14,097 bases of DNA, from assembly GCF_018373335.1 (NCBI RefSeq), contig NZ_JAHAHH010000034.1:1-14097 (forward strand). Reading direction: 5' to 3'. The position numbers were made by a program, and so were the translations under genes. Source of the DNA: Negativicoccus succinicivorans. Lineage in GTDB: Bacteria; Bacillota; Negativicutes; Veillonellales; Negativicoccaceae. Below, in pieces: positions 7,449 to 14,097 of this stretch (within the stretch, counting starts at the first letter, position 1; every line of letters begins with the position of its first letter). The notes beneath the pieces were generated by a model. That model ran no database searches. It was given only the letters and a program-made list of their open reading frames with translations, and had not been told where the DNA came from.

Positions 7449-9867
7449 AACGTAAGCTACAATTAAATGCTTTTAACCGTTGGACAATCCGTTGAATTCG
7501 TTCATCCACCTCATGATCCTGCAAGGTGCGATCCGGCGCGCGGAAATGCAACGCATAGGCCATACTGACAAATCCGCTCGGCACCTGATCACCGCTGTAA
7601 CGATCAAACAGTTCGACCGATTCCAGAATCGCGCCGCCCTGTCGTTGCATGACATCAACCAATGTCGAATGCGTGACACCTTCCGGAACCAAAATGGCCA
7701 GATCCCGATCCAGCGTCGGATATTTCGGCAAGCTTTGGTATTCCGGTATTGTCGCAATATACGGCAACAATGCTTCGATATCCACTGTGAATATATACAT
7801 TGTCGGTTTCAAGCCATACCCTTTTGGGGCAACGGGATGCAGTTCACCACAGGACAGCAAAACTTTGCCGTCACGCAACGCGGCGACCGCCTTACCCGGA
7901 TGGTAAATGGCGTCTTCCGCTACATCCCAACGGTAATCGGTAACGCCCAGTCGGGAAAGAACTGTTTCCATCAAACCTTTAACATCATAAAAATCGTAGG
8001 CATGCTGTGTCTGCGGCCAACGTGCAGCCCCTGTGCTGCCGCAAAGAACACCCGTGACAAACGGTTTTTCTTGCGGTAATTCGGCAAGCGGTAATTCTTT
8101 CGGCAAATACACGGATGCCGCTTCAAACAGCGCCAAGTTTTCATTTTTCACGGCAAGATTGCGCTTGACCGCCTGCAACAGACTCGGTACAAGTGTAGTC
8201 CGCATTTGCGGGAAATCATCGGTAATCGGATTTAATACGGGAACCGCCTGATAGCGGCTGTCCGATTCTGCCAACCCCAATGCTTTCAAATCTTGCGGTG
8301 CCATGAAGCTGAAGGTAACCGTCTCGGAAAGACCGGCTTGTACCAGGATATCACGAATGGTTTCGATCGCTGCGTGCTCATCACTTTGACGACCACTGGT
8401 TTGGCGACCCAGCGGTAATGTATTCGGAATTTTATCATAGCCGTAAAGGCGCGCCACTTCTTCAACAATATCAGCCAGTTCCGCTACGTCACCGCGCCAG
8501 CTCGGAACGGTTAAGAGCAGTGCTTCACCCTGTTCGGTGATGTCAAAATAAAGGCGTTTCAAGATATCGATAATTTCAGCACGTTCCAACGTAATCCCGA
8601 TCGCCCGGTTAATTTCCTCTACCGTAACGGTGAGTGTGCGCGTCGGTTGCGGTTCGGGATACACATCAAGATATCCCGGGGCCACTTCGCAGGCACCCAT
8701 TTCCTGCAGCAGCTGCGCGGCTCGATCTAAGGCAAGTGTCGTAATATCGGGATCAATACCGCGTTCAAAACGTCCCGACGCTTCCGAACGCAGACCGTGT
8801 TTACGCGCGGTGCGACGAATGGTCGCGCCATTGAATGTGGCGGCTTCCAACAATACGGTCGTCGTTTTGTCGGTCACTTCCGTGCGTTGTCCGCCCATAA
8901 TACCGGCAAGTCCGACCGCACCGTCTCGGTCGGCAATGACCAACTGATCCTCTGCTAAGGTTCGTTCTTTATCGTCCAAGGTCACTAACGATTCGCCTTG
9001 CAATGCACGGCGGCAAATTAATTCGTGTCCCGCAAGCGTATCATAGTCATACGCATGCAACGGTTGACCCTGCTCCAACATGACGAAATTCGTCACATCT
9101 ACAACATTATTGATGCTGCGAATATTCGCACTGCGCAGCGCATCCTGCAACCATTCCGGCGAAGGCGCAATTTTCACATTGCGCAAAAGTCGCGTCGAAA
9201 AACGTTCGCAAAGATCGGTGGCGGCAAGCGTCACTTTTGCGTCTTCCGTAATCGCCGTACCGGACTCGTTCACTTGAATGGTCGGCAGACTCAATTCACT
9301 GTTGAACAGCGCCGCAAATTCACGAGCCAATCCCACCATGCTGAAACAATCCGCTCGATTCGGTGTAAGTTCAAACTCGAAAATCACGTCATCGAGGCCT
9401 AAAAACTCATGGATATCGTGACCTACCGGAACATCATTCGGCAAGATAAAGATACCGTCAGCGCGTGCGCCGGATAACAGGCTCAAATCGAAGCCCAATT
9501 CATTTGCCGAGCACATCATGCCAAAGGAAGGTACACCGCGTAATTTCGAGGTTTTAATGTGAATACCGCCCGGTAAATACGAGTTCGGTTGCGCTACCGG
9601 TACAATTTGACCCGGACGAACATTCTTTGCTCCGGTGCAAATCTGTAACGTTTCCGTTCCTACATCCACTTGGCAGACAACGAGTTTATCGGCATTGGGA
9701 TGTGGATCGACCGAAAGAATTTTACCCGTAACGACATTTTTAATATCTTTGCCGGGGACATGTACTTTTTCCACCGGAATACCTGCCATAGTCAGTGTTT
9801 CGGCGAGCTCTTCCGGATCTCCCTCAATCGTGACATAGTGGCGCAGCCAGGTTAACGATGCCAGCAT
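7447..9867 (-). CDS. pheT: Phenylalanine--tRNA ligase beta subunit
   Basis: An 806-residue beta chain of the (alpha-beta)2 phenylalanyl-tRNA synthetase, in the normal size range. The start MLASLTWLRHYV is typical. Domains in order: an EMAP/OB-type tRNA-binding domain (about 44-150, VTGKILSVDPHPNADKL), the B3/B4 editing domain (about 210-380, with FELTPNRADCFS just before it and GLRSEASGRFERG in it), the B5 domain (about 405-475, ending LTVPSWRGDVAELADIVEE), the catalytic-like core, and a C-terminal ferredoxin-fold anticodon-binding domain (about 712-806, KYPTLDRDLAILV). The ATG at 9867 has AGGAGGG 6 nt upstream, and that site overlaps the pheS TAG stop, 11 nt before the start. Expression should follow the upstream T-box. 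Confidence 0.98.
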   Translation of the reverse strand: MLASLTWLRHYVTIEGDPEELAETLTMAGIPVEKVHVPGKDIKNVVTGKILSVDPHPNADKLVVCQVDVGTETLQICTGAKNVRPGQIVPVAQPNSYLPGGIHIKTSKLRGVPSFGMMCSANELGFDLSLLSGARADGIFILPNDVPVGHDIHEFLGLDDVIFEFELTPNRADCFSMVGLAREFAALFNSELSLPTIQVNESGTAITEDAKVTLAATDLCERFSTRLLRNVKIAPSPEWLQDALRSANIRSINNVVDVTNFVMLEQGQPLHAYDYDTLAGHELICRRALQGESLVTLDDKERTLAEDQLVIADRDGAVGLAGIMGGQRTEVTDKTTTVLLEAATFNGATIRRTARKHGLRSEASGRFERGIDPDITTLALDRAAQLLQEMGACEVAPGYLDVYPEPQPTRTLTVTVEEINRAIGITLERAEIIDILKRLYFDITEQGEALLLTVPSWRGDVAELADIVEEVARLYGYDKIPNTLPLGRQTSGRQSDEHAAIETIRDILVQAGLSETVTFSFMAPQDLKALGLAESDSRYQAVPVLNPITDDFPQMRTTLVPSLLQAVKRNLAVKNENLALFEAASVYLPKELPLAELPQEKPFVTGVLCGSTGAARWPQTQHAYDFYDVKGLMETVLSRLGVTDYRWDVAEDAIYHPGKAVAALRDGKVLLSCGELHPVAPKGYGLKPTMYIFTVDIEALLPYIATIPEYQSLPKYPTLDRDLAILVPEGVTHSTLVDVMQRQGGAILESVELFDRYSGDQVPSGFVSMAYALHFRAPDRTLQDHEVDERIQRIVQRLKAFNCSLR

Positions 9868-9878
9868 ATATTTCCCTC

Positions 9879-10901
9879 CTAAAACTGCGCCAAGAAGCGC
9901 ACATCATTATCATAAAATAAACGTAAATCGTCAATTCCGTACACCAGCATGGCAATTCGCTCCACACCCATACCGAACGCAAAACCGCTGATTTTTTCCG
10001 GATCGTAACCGTTTAAACGCAATACGTTCGGGTGCACCATACCGCAACCGAGAATTTCCAACCATTCTTCGGACGTATCCACCGTACCGCCTTTACTGTG
10101 GCGTTTGCGGAACGAAATATCGACTTCCGCGCTCGGTTCCGTAAACGGGAAATAGCTGGCACGAAAGCGCACCTTGGTATCTGTACCGAAAATCTCACGG
10201 CAGAAATGCTCAATCGTTCCCTTTAAGTCGGAAAACGTAATTCCCTGATCCAGCAAGAGTCCTTCGACCTGATGGAACACCGGTGAATGCGTCGCATCAT
10301 AGTCGGAACGATATACTTTGCCGGGGGCAATAATACGAATCGGCGTATTCGGTTCCTGTGACTGCATCGTGCGCGCCTGAACCGGCGACGTATGCGTACG
10401 TAAAAGAATCGAATCATTGATATAAAACGAGTCTTGCATATCACGCGCCGGATGATCTTTGGGGAAATTCAGACTTTGAAAGTTATAAAAATCATCTTCG
10501 ATTTCCGGACCTTGCGCAATCGTATACCCCATCTTCATAAAAATATCCTGAATGCGACGATTGATCTGCGTCAATGGATGCAAATGACCTTGCAGCGGTC
10601 GACGTCCCGGTAACGTAATATCAATTTTTTCCGCCGCCAACCGTTCACTCAATGCTTTTTGCGCCAGTTCATCCTGCTTCTCGCTCAGGTTTTTTTCCAA
10701 AAGGCCGCGCACTTCGTTAGCGAGCGCTCCCACGACCGGCCGCTCTTCAGCGGTCAGATCCTTCATGCCGCGCAATATCGCAGTCAGTTCCCCTTTTTTA
10801 CCTAAGAACGCTACTCGGATTTTTTGTAACTCCGATTCGTTCGCAGCAGCTGCGATTTGTTCCAACGCACGCTGTTGCAGTTCCTGCATTTCCTCTTTCA
10901 T
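9879..10901 (-). CDS. pheS: Phenylalanine--tRNA ligase alpha subunit
   Basis: A 340-residue catalytic alpha chain of phenylalanyl-tRNA synthetase. An N-terminal coiled coil (about 1-85, rich in Glu, Gln, Ala and Lys) binds tRNA. The class II core follows, with motif 2 around FHQVEG (209-214) and motif 3 at GMGVERIAM (310-318). LHPLTQINRRIQDIF marks the usual entry into the core. The start is the ATG at 10901, which has AGGAGGG 5 nt upstream and gives the family-typical length. The frame stays open a further 48 codons to 11045, but this stretch is the T-box leader and is not translated as part of the protein. The gene is 11 nt upstream of pheT. Confidence 0.98.
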   Translation of the reverse strand: MKEEMQELQQRALEQIAAAANESELQKIRVAFLGKKGELTAILRGMKDLTAEERPVVGALANEVRGLLEKNLSEKQDELAQKALSERLAAEKIDITLPGRRPLQGHLHPLTQINRRIQDIFMKMGYTIAQGPEIEDDFYNFQSLNFPKDHPARDMQDSFYINDSILLRTHTSPVQARTMQSQEPNTPIRIIAPGKVYRSDYDATHSPVFHQVEGLLLDQGITFSDLKGTIEHFCREIFGTDTKVRFRASYFPFTEPSAEVDISFRKRHSKGGTVDTSEEWLEILGCGMVHPNVLRLNGYDPEKISGFAFGMGVERIAMLVYGIDDLRLFYDNDVRFLAQF

Positions 10902-10921
10902 AACAACCCTCCTAAAAACAC

Positions 10922-10950
10922 AAAAAGACCCTCGCCTGGGGCGAAAGTCT
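10922..10950 (-). terminator. T-box-controlled intrinsic terminator
   Basis: On the minus strand AGACTTTCGCC (10950-10940) pairs with GGCGAGGGTCT (10936-10926), 11 bp with two G-U pairs around a 3-nt loop, followed by TTTT. It lies just downstream of the T-box sequence and 20 nt before the pheS start, as expected for the attenuator of a T-box leader. Confidence 0.93.
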
Positions 10951-11138
10951 CTTCCGCGGTACCACCCAAATAAGTACTCGAAATCTTTATCGCAGAAATA
11001 CGTTTTGCCTACGTTATCAGCAAACTGCTCCCGAATGAACTGCACGGTTTCACACGCCGACTTTTGCAGTCATGAAATCGGCTCCCTGAAGTGCGAATGC
11101 TCCATACACCTTTCGTTCCTAGCATCCAATGTGAAATT
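10926..11138 (-). promoter_or_regulatory. T-box leader RNA of pheST (tRNA-Phe sensor)
   Basis: The T-box core TGGGTGGTACCGCG is at 10968-10955, directly before the attenuator hairpin. Upstream is the Stem I region: GCAC (11094-11091) can pair with GTGC (11045-11042), and CCGA (11081-11078) with TCGG (11060-11057), with an apical loop between. A TTC codon followed by A (11039-11037) lies just after the GTGC strand, where the specifier loop is expected, matching Phe. By family knowledge, uncharged tRNA-Phe pairs with the specifier and with the antiterminator bulge and prevents termination. The specifier assignment is by eye; the T-box identity is firm. Confidence 0.93.
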
Positions 11139-11144
11139 AAAGAT

Positions 11145-11173
11145 AGTATAACAAGTTAACTTTGATTCCGCAA
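11145..11173 (-). promoter_or_regulatory. Promoter of the pheST operon
   Basis: On the minus strand TTGCGG (11173-11168) and TATACT (11150-11145) are 17 bases apart, with a weak -35 and a good -10. The predicted start near 11138 is the 5' end of the T-box leader. The -35 begins only five bases after the acyl-CoA dehydrogenase stop codon, and I see no terminator between the two units. Confidence 0.7.
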
Positions 11174-11178
11174 GTCGC

Positions 11179-12317
11179 TTATGTGAATTTGAGACCGCCG
11201 GCGATAATGCCTCGTTGCACCTGATTGCTGCCTTCAAAAATTTGCATGACTTTGGCATCACGCATATATTTTTCTAACGGCGCTTCTTTGGAGTACCCGG
11301 CGCCGCCCATAATTTGAACAGCATCCGTGCTCACTCTCATCGCCGTATCGGACGCAAAACACTTCGCCATGGACGCGATAACACCGGCGTTTTTCGCGCC
11401 GTCCATTTGACCGGCAGCCGCTTTCCACACCAGCAAGCGGGACGCTTCCGTGGCCATTGCCATATCGGCCAACATCTGCTGCACCATCTGCAACGCAATC
11501 AATTTATTGCCGAACTGCACGCGCGTGTGCGCGTATTTCCCTGCGGCCTGCAATGCCGCTTCTGCAATACCGACGGAGATCGCACCGACAAACGGGCGCG
11601 ATGCATCCAACGTCCGCATCGCCCATTTGAAGCCGCTGCCCTCACGCCCCAGCCGCGCCGACTCGGGTACAAAGCAGTCCGTCAGTACCAATTCCGAAGT
11701 AGCGGAAGCACGAATACCCATTTTATCTTCCACTTTACCCACACTGAAACCGTCCGCATCTGTCGGCACAATGAATGCCGTCAGCCCACGTACGCCGCGA
11801 GCCGGGTTGGCATTGGCAAAGACCACCACCACATCGGCAATCGGGCCGTTGGTAATAAAATGCTTCGTACCGTTTAAAATGTAGCCGCCTTCACTTTTTC
11901 CGCTCGTGTTGCAATCGCTGACGCATCCGAACCGGCATTCGGTTCCGTCAAAGCAAACGCGGCCATTCCTCCGTCTAAAATCACGTCACAAAAAGCTTGC
12001 ATCTGCTCGGGTGTGCCACCGAAAGCCACCGGCAACATGGCCAGCATATTCGCCGCGCACGCCGTCGCAATACCCGCACAGCCCTGCGCGATTTTTTCAA
12101 AAATAAGAGCCAATGTCACGGCATCCAAACCGATACCGCCGTATTCTTTCGGTACACCGAGTGAGGTCAGACCGGTCTGCTTCAAAATTTTCCAAAGTTC
12201 ATCCGGCACCACACCGTCTTTATCCATTTCCAGTGCACGCGGTGCGATTTCTTTCGTTACAATTTCCTGTACCAGATCCAATAATTCCTGCTGTTCGGCA
12301 GTGATTGTAAAGTCCAT
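11179..12317 (-). pseudogene. Acyl-CoA dehydrogenase (butyryl-CoA type), interrupted by a one-base deletion
   Basis: Two consecutive frames together encode one acyl-CoA dehydrogenase, an FAD enzyme that makes the alpha-beta double bond in acyl-CoA (in anaerobes often butyryl-CoA/crotonyl-CoA, paired with ETF). Residues 1-141 run from MDFTITAEQQELL to TEPNAGSDASAIATRAEK. The frame then shifts and stops at 11874. The other frame continues exactly where expected (SEGGYILNGTKHFITNG) to the end at 11179. Adding one A in the A5 run at 11895-11899 restores a 379-residue protein, the usual size, with the catalytic glutamate in IFEGSNQVQR (E362). The second part shows no further damage, so the lesion is recent or a sequencing error. 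The ATG at 12317 has GAGGGGG 5 nt upstream. It is the last gene of the block with the two thioesterases (10 nt gap). Chain-length preference cannot be told from sequence alone. Confidence 0.9.
11892..11903 (-). other. Frameshift site in the acyl-CoA dehydrogenase gene
   Basis: The minus-strand codons are GCG GAA AAA GTG, leading after a few codons to TAA. Family-like sequence needs GCG GAA AAA AGT GAA GGC. The difference is one A in the run at 11895-11899 (five present, six needed). Confidence 0.88.
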
Positions 12318-12327
12318 TGTTTCCCCC

Positions 12328-12759
12328 TCAAATATCGTGCGCGATATCAATCGGGTGCACGATCCAATACGTGCCTTTCCCCGAAAGCATTAATCGTTTG
12401 TTGTCATCGTAAAATTTAACTTCCCCGATCAATGTCTTTTTGCCGTGGTGGATGATTTTACCGTAGCCGTGCACCCAGGTATTTTCCGGAACGGGACGAA
12501 TATACGAAATATCCAAATCAATCGTGACGACATGGTAGCCAAGCGCTCGAGATGCCCACCCCATGCAGGCGTCACTCATCGTAGCCAACGGCGCTCCATG
12601 TGCAATTCCGCGGCGATTCGTGTGGTAATCCGGTTCGACAAACAGTTTAAAATGAGTTTTCCCCGGAAAGAGATCCACTACTTCAATTTTCATAAACTGA
12701 AAATAAGGATCTTCACTTTTGGCACGTTGATAAAAATTTTCCAACGCGGAGTCAATCAT
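12328..12759 (-). CDS. PaaI-type hotdog-fold thioesterase (second of a tandem pair)
   Basis: A 143-residue single hotdog-domain protein that probably hydrolyses an acyl-CoA; the substrate is unknown. The signature is GIAHGAPLATMSDACMG, with H54, G55 and the family's acidic residue D63. The usual HGG is HGA here. A central strand LDISYIRPV and a C-terminal strand GKGTYWIV fit the fold. No signal peptide or membrane helix is present. I chose the ATG at 12759, which has GGAGGTGG 3-4 nt upstream; a longer frame to 12798 lacks a site. It overlaps the end of the upstream thioesterase by 8 nt, so the two are translationally coupled and may form one mixed oligomer. The acyl-CoA dehydrogenase follows after 10 nt, suggesting a shared acyl-CoA pathway. 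Confidence 0.85.
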   Translation of the reverse strand: MIDSALENFYQRAKSEDPYFQFMKIEVVDLFPGKTHFKLFVEPDYHTNRRGIAHGAPLATMSDACMGWASRALGYHVVTIDLDISYIRPVPENTWVHGYGKIIHHGKKTLIGEVKFYDDNKRLMLSGKGTYWIVHPIDIAHDI

Positions 12760-13192
12760 TTGCCACCTCCGACACCCACAAGGCTTTACCCAACACATAA
12801 AACGTACCTTCGCAATGGGCTAAAAGCCGACCTCTTTCATCACGAAAATCGCAAACCGTCCGCATCGTATTGCGGCCGTTATGAATAACTTCTGCGGTTC
12901 CGGTCACCGTGGAATCTAAAGTCACAGGGCGAATGTACGAAATACGAAGCCCCATGGTGGAAACTGATTTGCCATGTGCAAAACAGGCTGCTCCCATATA
13001 GGTATCGGTCAAACCAAAAAGAAAACCGCCATGTGTCGACTGGTAGGAGTTTTCCACAATCTCACGCTTCGCTATTGTTTTCATTACCAAGTGTCCCGGT
13101 TCCATTGTCACCACTTCATAATTCATCAGGCGATCAAAAGGATTCAGTAACACCATTTCCATAATTTTTTGTTGTTCCTGCTCCGTCATCAT
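12752..13192 (-). CDS. PaaI-type hotdog-fold thioesterase (first of a tandem pair)
   Basis: A 146-residue hotdog-domain protein. The signature is STHGGFLFGLTDTYMG, with HGG at 54-56 and D63 at the position of the catalytic Asp of PaaI. The following LRISYIRPV and EGTFYVL strands match the fold and align with the second thioesterase, although the two are well diverged. The expected reaction is acyl-CoA plus water to free acid plus CoA. The start is the ATG at 13192, preceded 6 nt upstream by TGGAG; a GTG at 13204 directly after the permease stop is an alternative that adds four residues. The gene lies 12 nt downstream of the ABC permease, so it is probably in the same transcript. Confidence 0.85.
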   Translation of the reverse strand: MMTEQEQQKIMEMVLLNPFDRLMNYEVVTMEPGHLVMKTIAKREIVENSYQSTHGGFLFGLTDTYMGAACFAHGKSVSTMGLRISYIRPVTLDSTVTGTAEVIHNGRNTMRTVCDFRDERGRLLAHCEGTFYVLGKALWVSEVAND

Positions 13193-13204
13193 TATCGACT
13201 CCAC

Positions 13205-14097
13205 TCATTCATAGTGTAGCGCATCGATCGGATTCAAACGTGCCGCTTTACGAGCCGGATACAAACCGAACAGTAAACCGATCGCTACCGAAAACGCAAA
13301 CGACCCTAAAATCGGCCACAGGGAGATCGCGGCGGAAACATTGACTAAAGAAGCCATTGCATACGCACCTAAAATGCCCGCGATGACACCGATCGTACCG
13401 CCTACCAAACTGATCGTAATGGACTCAATTAAAAACTGCGTAATAATCATCCGATACGTCGCACCGAGAGCTTTACGTATTCCGATTTCACGAGTACGTT
13501 CCGTTACTGATACCAGCATAATATTCATGATTCCAATACCGCCGACTAACAGCGAAATCGCCGCAATCGCACCCAAGAAGAGGGTAAGCGTTTGCATGGT
13601 TTGCTGTACGGTTTCTAAAACGTCTGCCATATTTTCCACCGTAAAATCATCTTCGCGATTGGGCAAAATCTTATGTCGGATCCGCAAAAGATTAGTAATA
13701 TCCGCTTCCACTTGGGACATCGTATCGGCGGATGAGGAGGCGACGCTGATCGTTTGCACATGGGTGATGCCGAGCAATCGTTCCTGTACGGTACTAAAGG
13801 GCGCTAAGATGCGATTATCCGCATCATTCCCCCCCGATGCACCCTTTTCCGCAAGAATTCCAATCACCACATACGGATCATTATTTACACGAATTTTACT
13901 GCCGATCGGATTCGCATCGCCAAACAGATTTGTTGCGACTGTCTTCCCGAGCAGCACTACACGAGCACGCGATTTGTATTCTTTTTCCGTCCAGTAGCGT
14001 CCGTCTTCAATTTCCGCGTCTCGGACATTACGGTAGGATGCGGTAACGCCGATGACCTTTGTGGTCCAGTTTTTATTGCCGGCTACTACTACATACG
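13205..14097 (-). CDS. MacB/FtsX-family ABC transporter permease (C-terminal part, cut by window edge)
   Basis: The frame is open to the window end, giving 296 C-terminal residues. The first part is the extracytoplasmic MacB-type domain, with VIGVTASYRNVRDAEIEDGR, then LLGKTVATNLFGDANPIGSK and VIGILAEKGASGG. Three membrane helices follow (LFLGAIAAISLLVGGIGIMN, FLIESITISLVGGTIGVIAG and LGSFAFSVAIGLLFGLY). Between the first two lies SVTERTREIGIRKALGA, the cytoplasmic coupling segment. The end PARKAARLNPIDALHYE is typical of the family. Such permeases pair with a LolD/MacB-type ATPase, probably encoded further right, for peptide, drug or lipoprotein export. The substrate cannot be inferred. The first membrane helix and the start lie outside the window. 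Confidence 0.92.
   Translation of the reverse strand, partial: YVVVAGNKNWTTKVIGVTASYRNVRDAEIEDGRYWTEKEYKSRARVVLLGKTVATNLFGDANPIGSKIRVNNDPYVVIGILAEKGASGGNDADNRILAPFSTVQERLLGITHVQTISVASSSADTMSQVEADITNLLRIRHKILPNREDDFTVENMADVLETVQQTMQTLTLFLGAIAAISLLVGGIGIMNIMLVSVTERTREIGIRKALGATYRMIITQFLIESITISLVGGTIGVIAGILGAYAMASLVNVSAAISLWPILGSFAFSVAIGLLFGLYPARKAARLNPIDALHYE

Noticed and set aside
10902..11045. Open frame extending PheS by 48 residues at its N-terminus
   Set aside because: It is the T-box leader read as protein; the strong ribosome site and family length put the start at 10901.
11314..11877. 187-codon plus-strand frame antisense to the acyl-CoA dehydrogenase
   Set aside because: It is a shadow of the conserved minus-strand gene; no ribosome site or recognisable domain.
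11892..11903. Programmed ribosomal frameshifting in the acyl-CoA dehydrogenase
   Set aside because: A -1 shift on AAA would restore the frame, but there is no canonical slippery heptamer, no upstream stimulatory Shine-Dalgarno and no evident downstream stem; the family is not known to use frameshifting.
1..14097. CRISPR arrays, insertion sequences, prophage genes or a defence system
   Set aside because: No regularly spaced repeats, transposase, integrase or defence-type genes were seen; the coding regions are housekeeping or ordinary metabolic genes.

Overview
This is a 14.1 kb stretch of bacterial chromosome in which every recognisable protein gene lies on the minus strand, so transcription runs from high to low coordinates. 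Gene content and order (T-box controlled pheST, miaB-mutS-mutL followed by a DUF548/RsmJ-like methyltransferase, a butyryl-CoA-type acyl-CoA dehydrogenase) with near 50% GC and strong Shine-Dalgarno sites suggest an anaerobic Firmicute. Negativicutes (Veillonella/Megasphaera/Dialister relatives) is my best guess; this is inferred, not demonstrated.

Right block (14097 to 11179): the 3' part of a MacB/FtsX-type ABC transporter permease, two tandem overlapping PaaI-type hotdog thioesterases, and an acyl-CoA dehydrogenase. Gaps are 12, -8 and 10 nt, so they are probably one transcript. The dehydrogenase is broken by a one-base deletion in a short A run; restoring one base gives a normal 379-residue protein.

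Middle block (11173 to 7411): a promoter directly after the dehydrogenase stop codon, a tRNA-Phe-responsive T-box leader with its terminator, then pheS and pheT, closed by a perfect-palindrome terminator. Uncharged tRNA-Phe would allow readthrough into the two subunits of phenylalanyl-tRNA synthetase.

Intergenic block (7410 to 7002): about 400 bases without a convincing protein gene. On the plus strand it holds a near-perfect sigma-A promoter (TTGACA, 17-nt spacer, TATATT) that would start an RNA exactly at a 13-15 bp closing helix; G-U pairs that only work on the plus strand support a real small structured RNA of about 85-90 nt. A good minus-strand promoter overlaps the same -10 region face to face and would drive the operon to the left. 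I regard this as the most interesting part of the window.

Left block (7001 to 1): a tightly packed operon of a P-loop protein with an Asp23/Gls24-like C-terminal part, miaB (tRNA ms2i6A37 modification), mutS and mutL (mismatch repair, with an endonuclease-type MutL) and the start of a class I SAM-dependent methyltransferase cut by the window edge. mutS and mutL each start one base after the previous stop, and the methyltransferase start overlaps the mutL stop.
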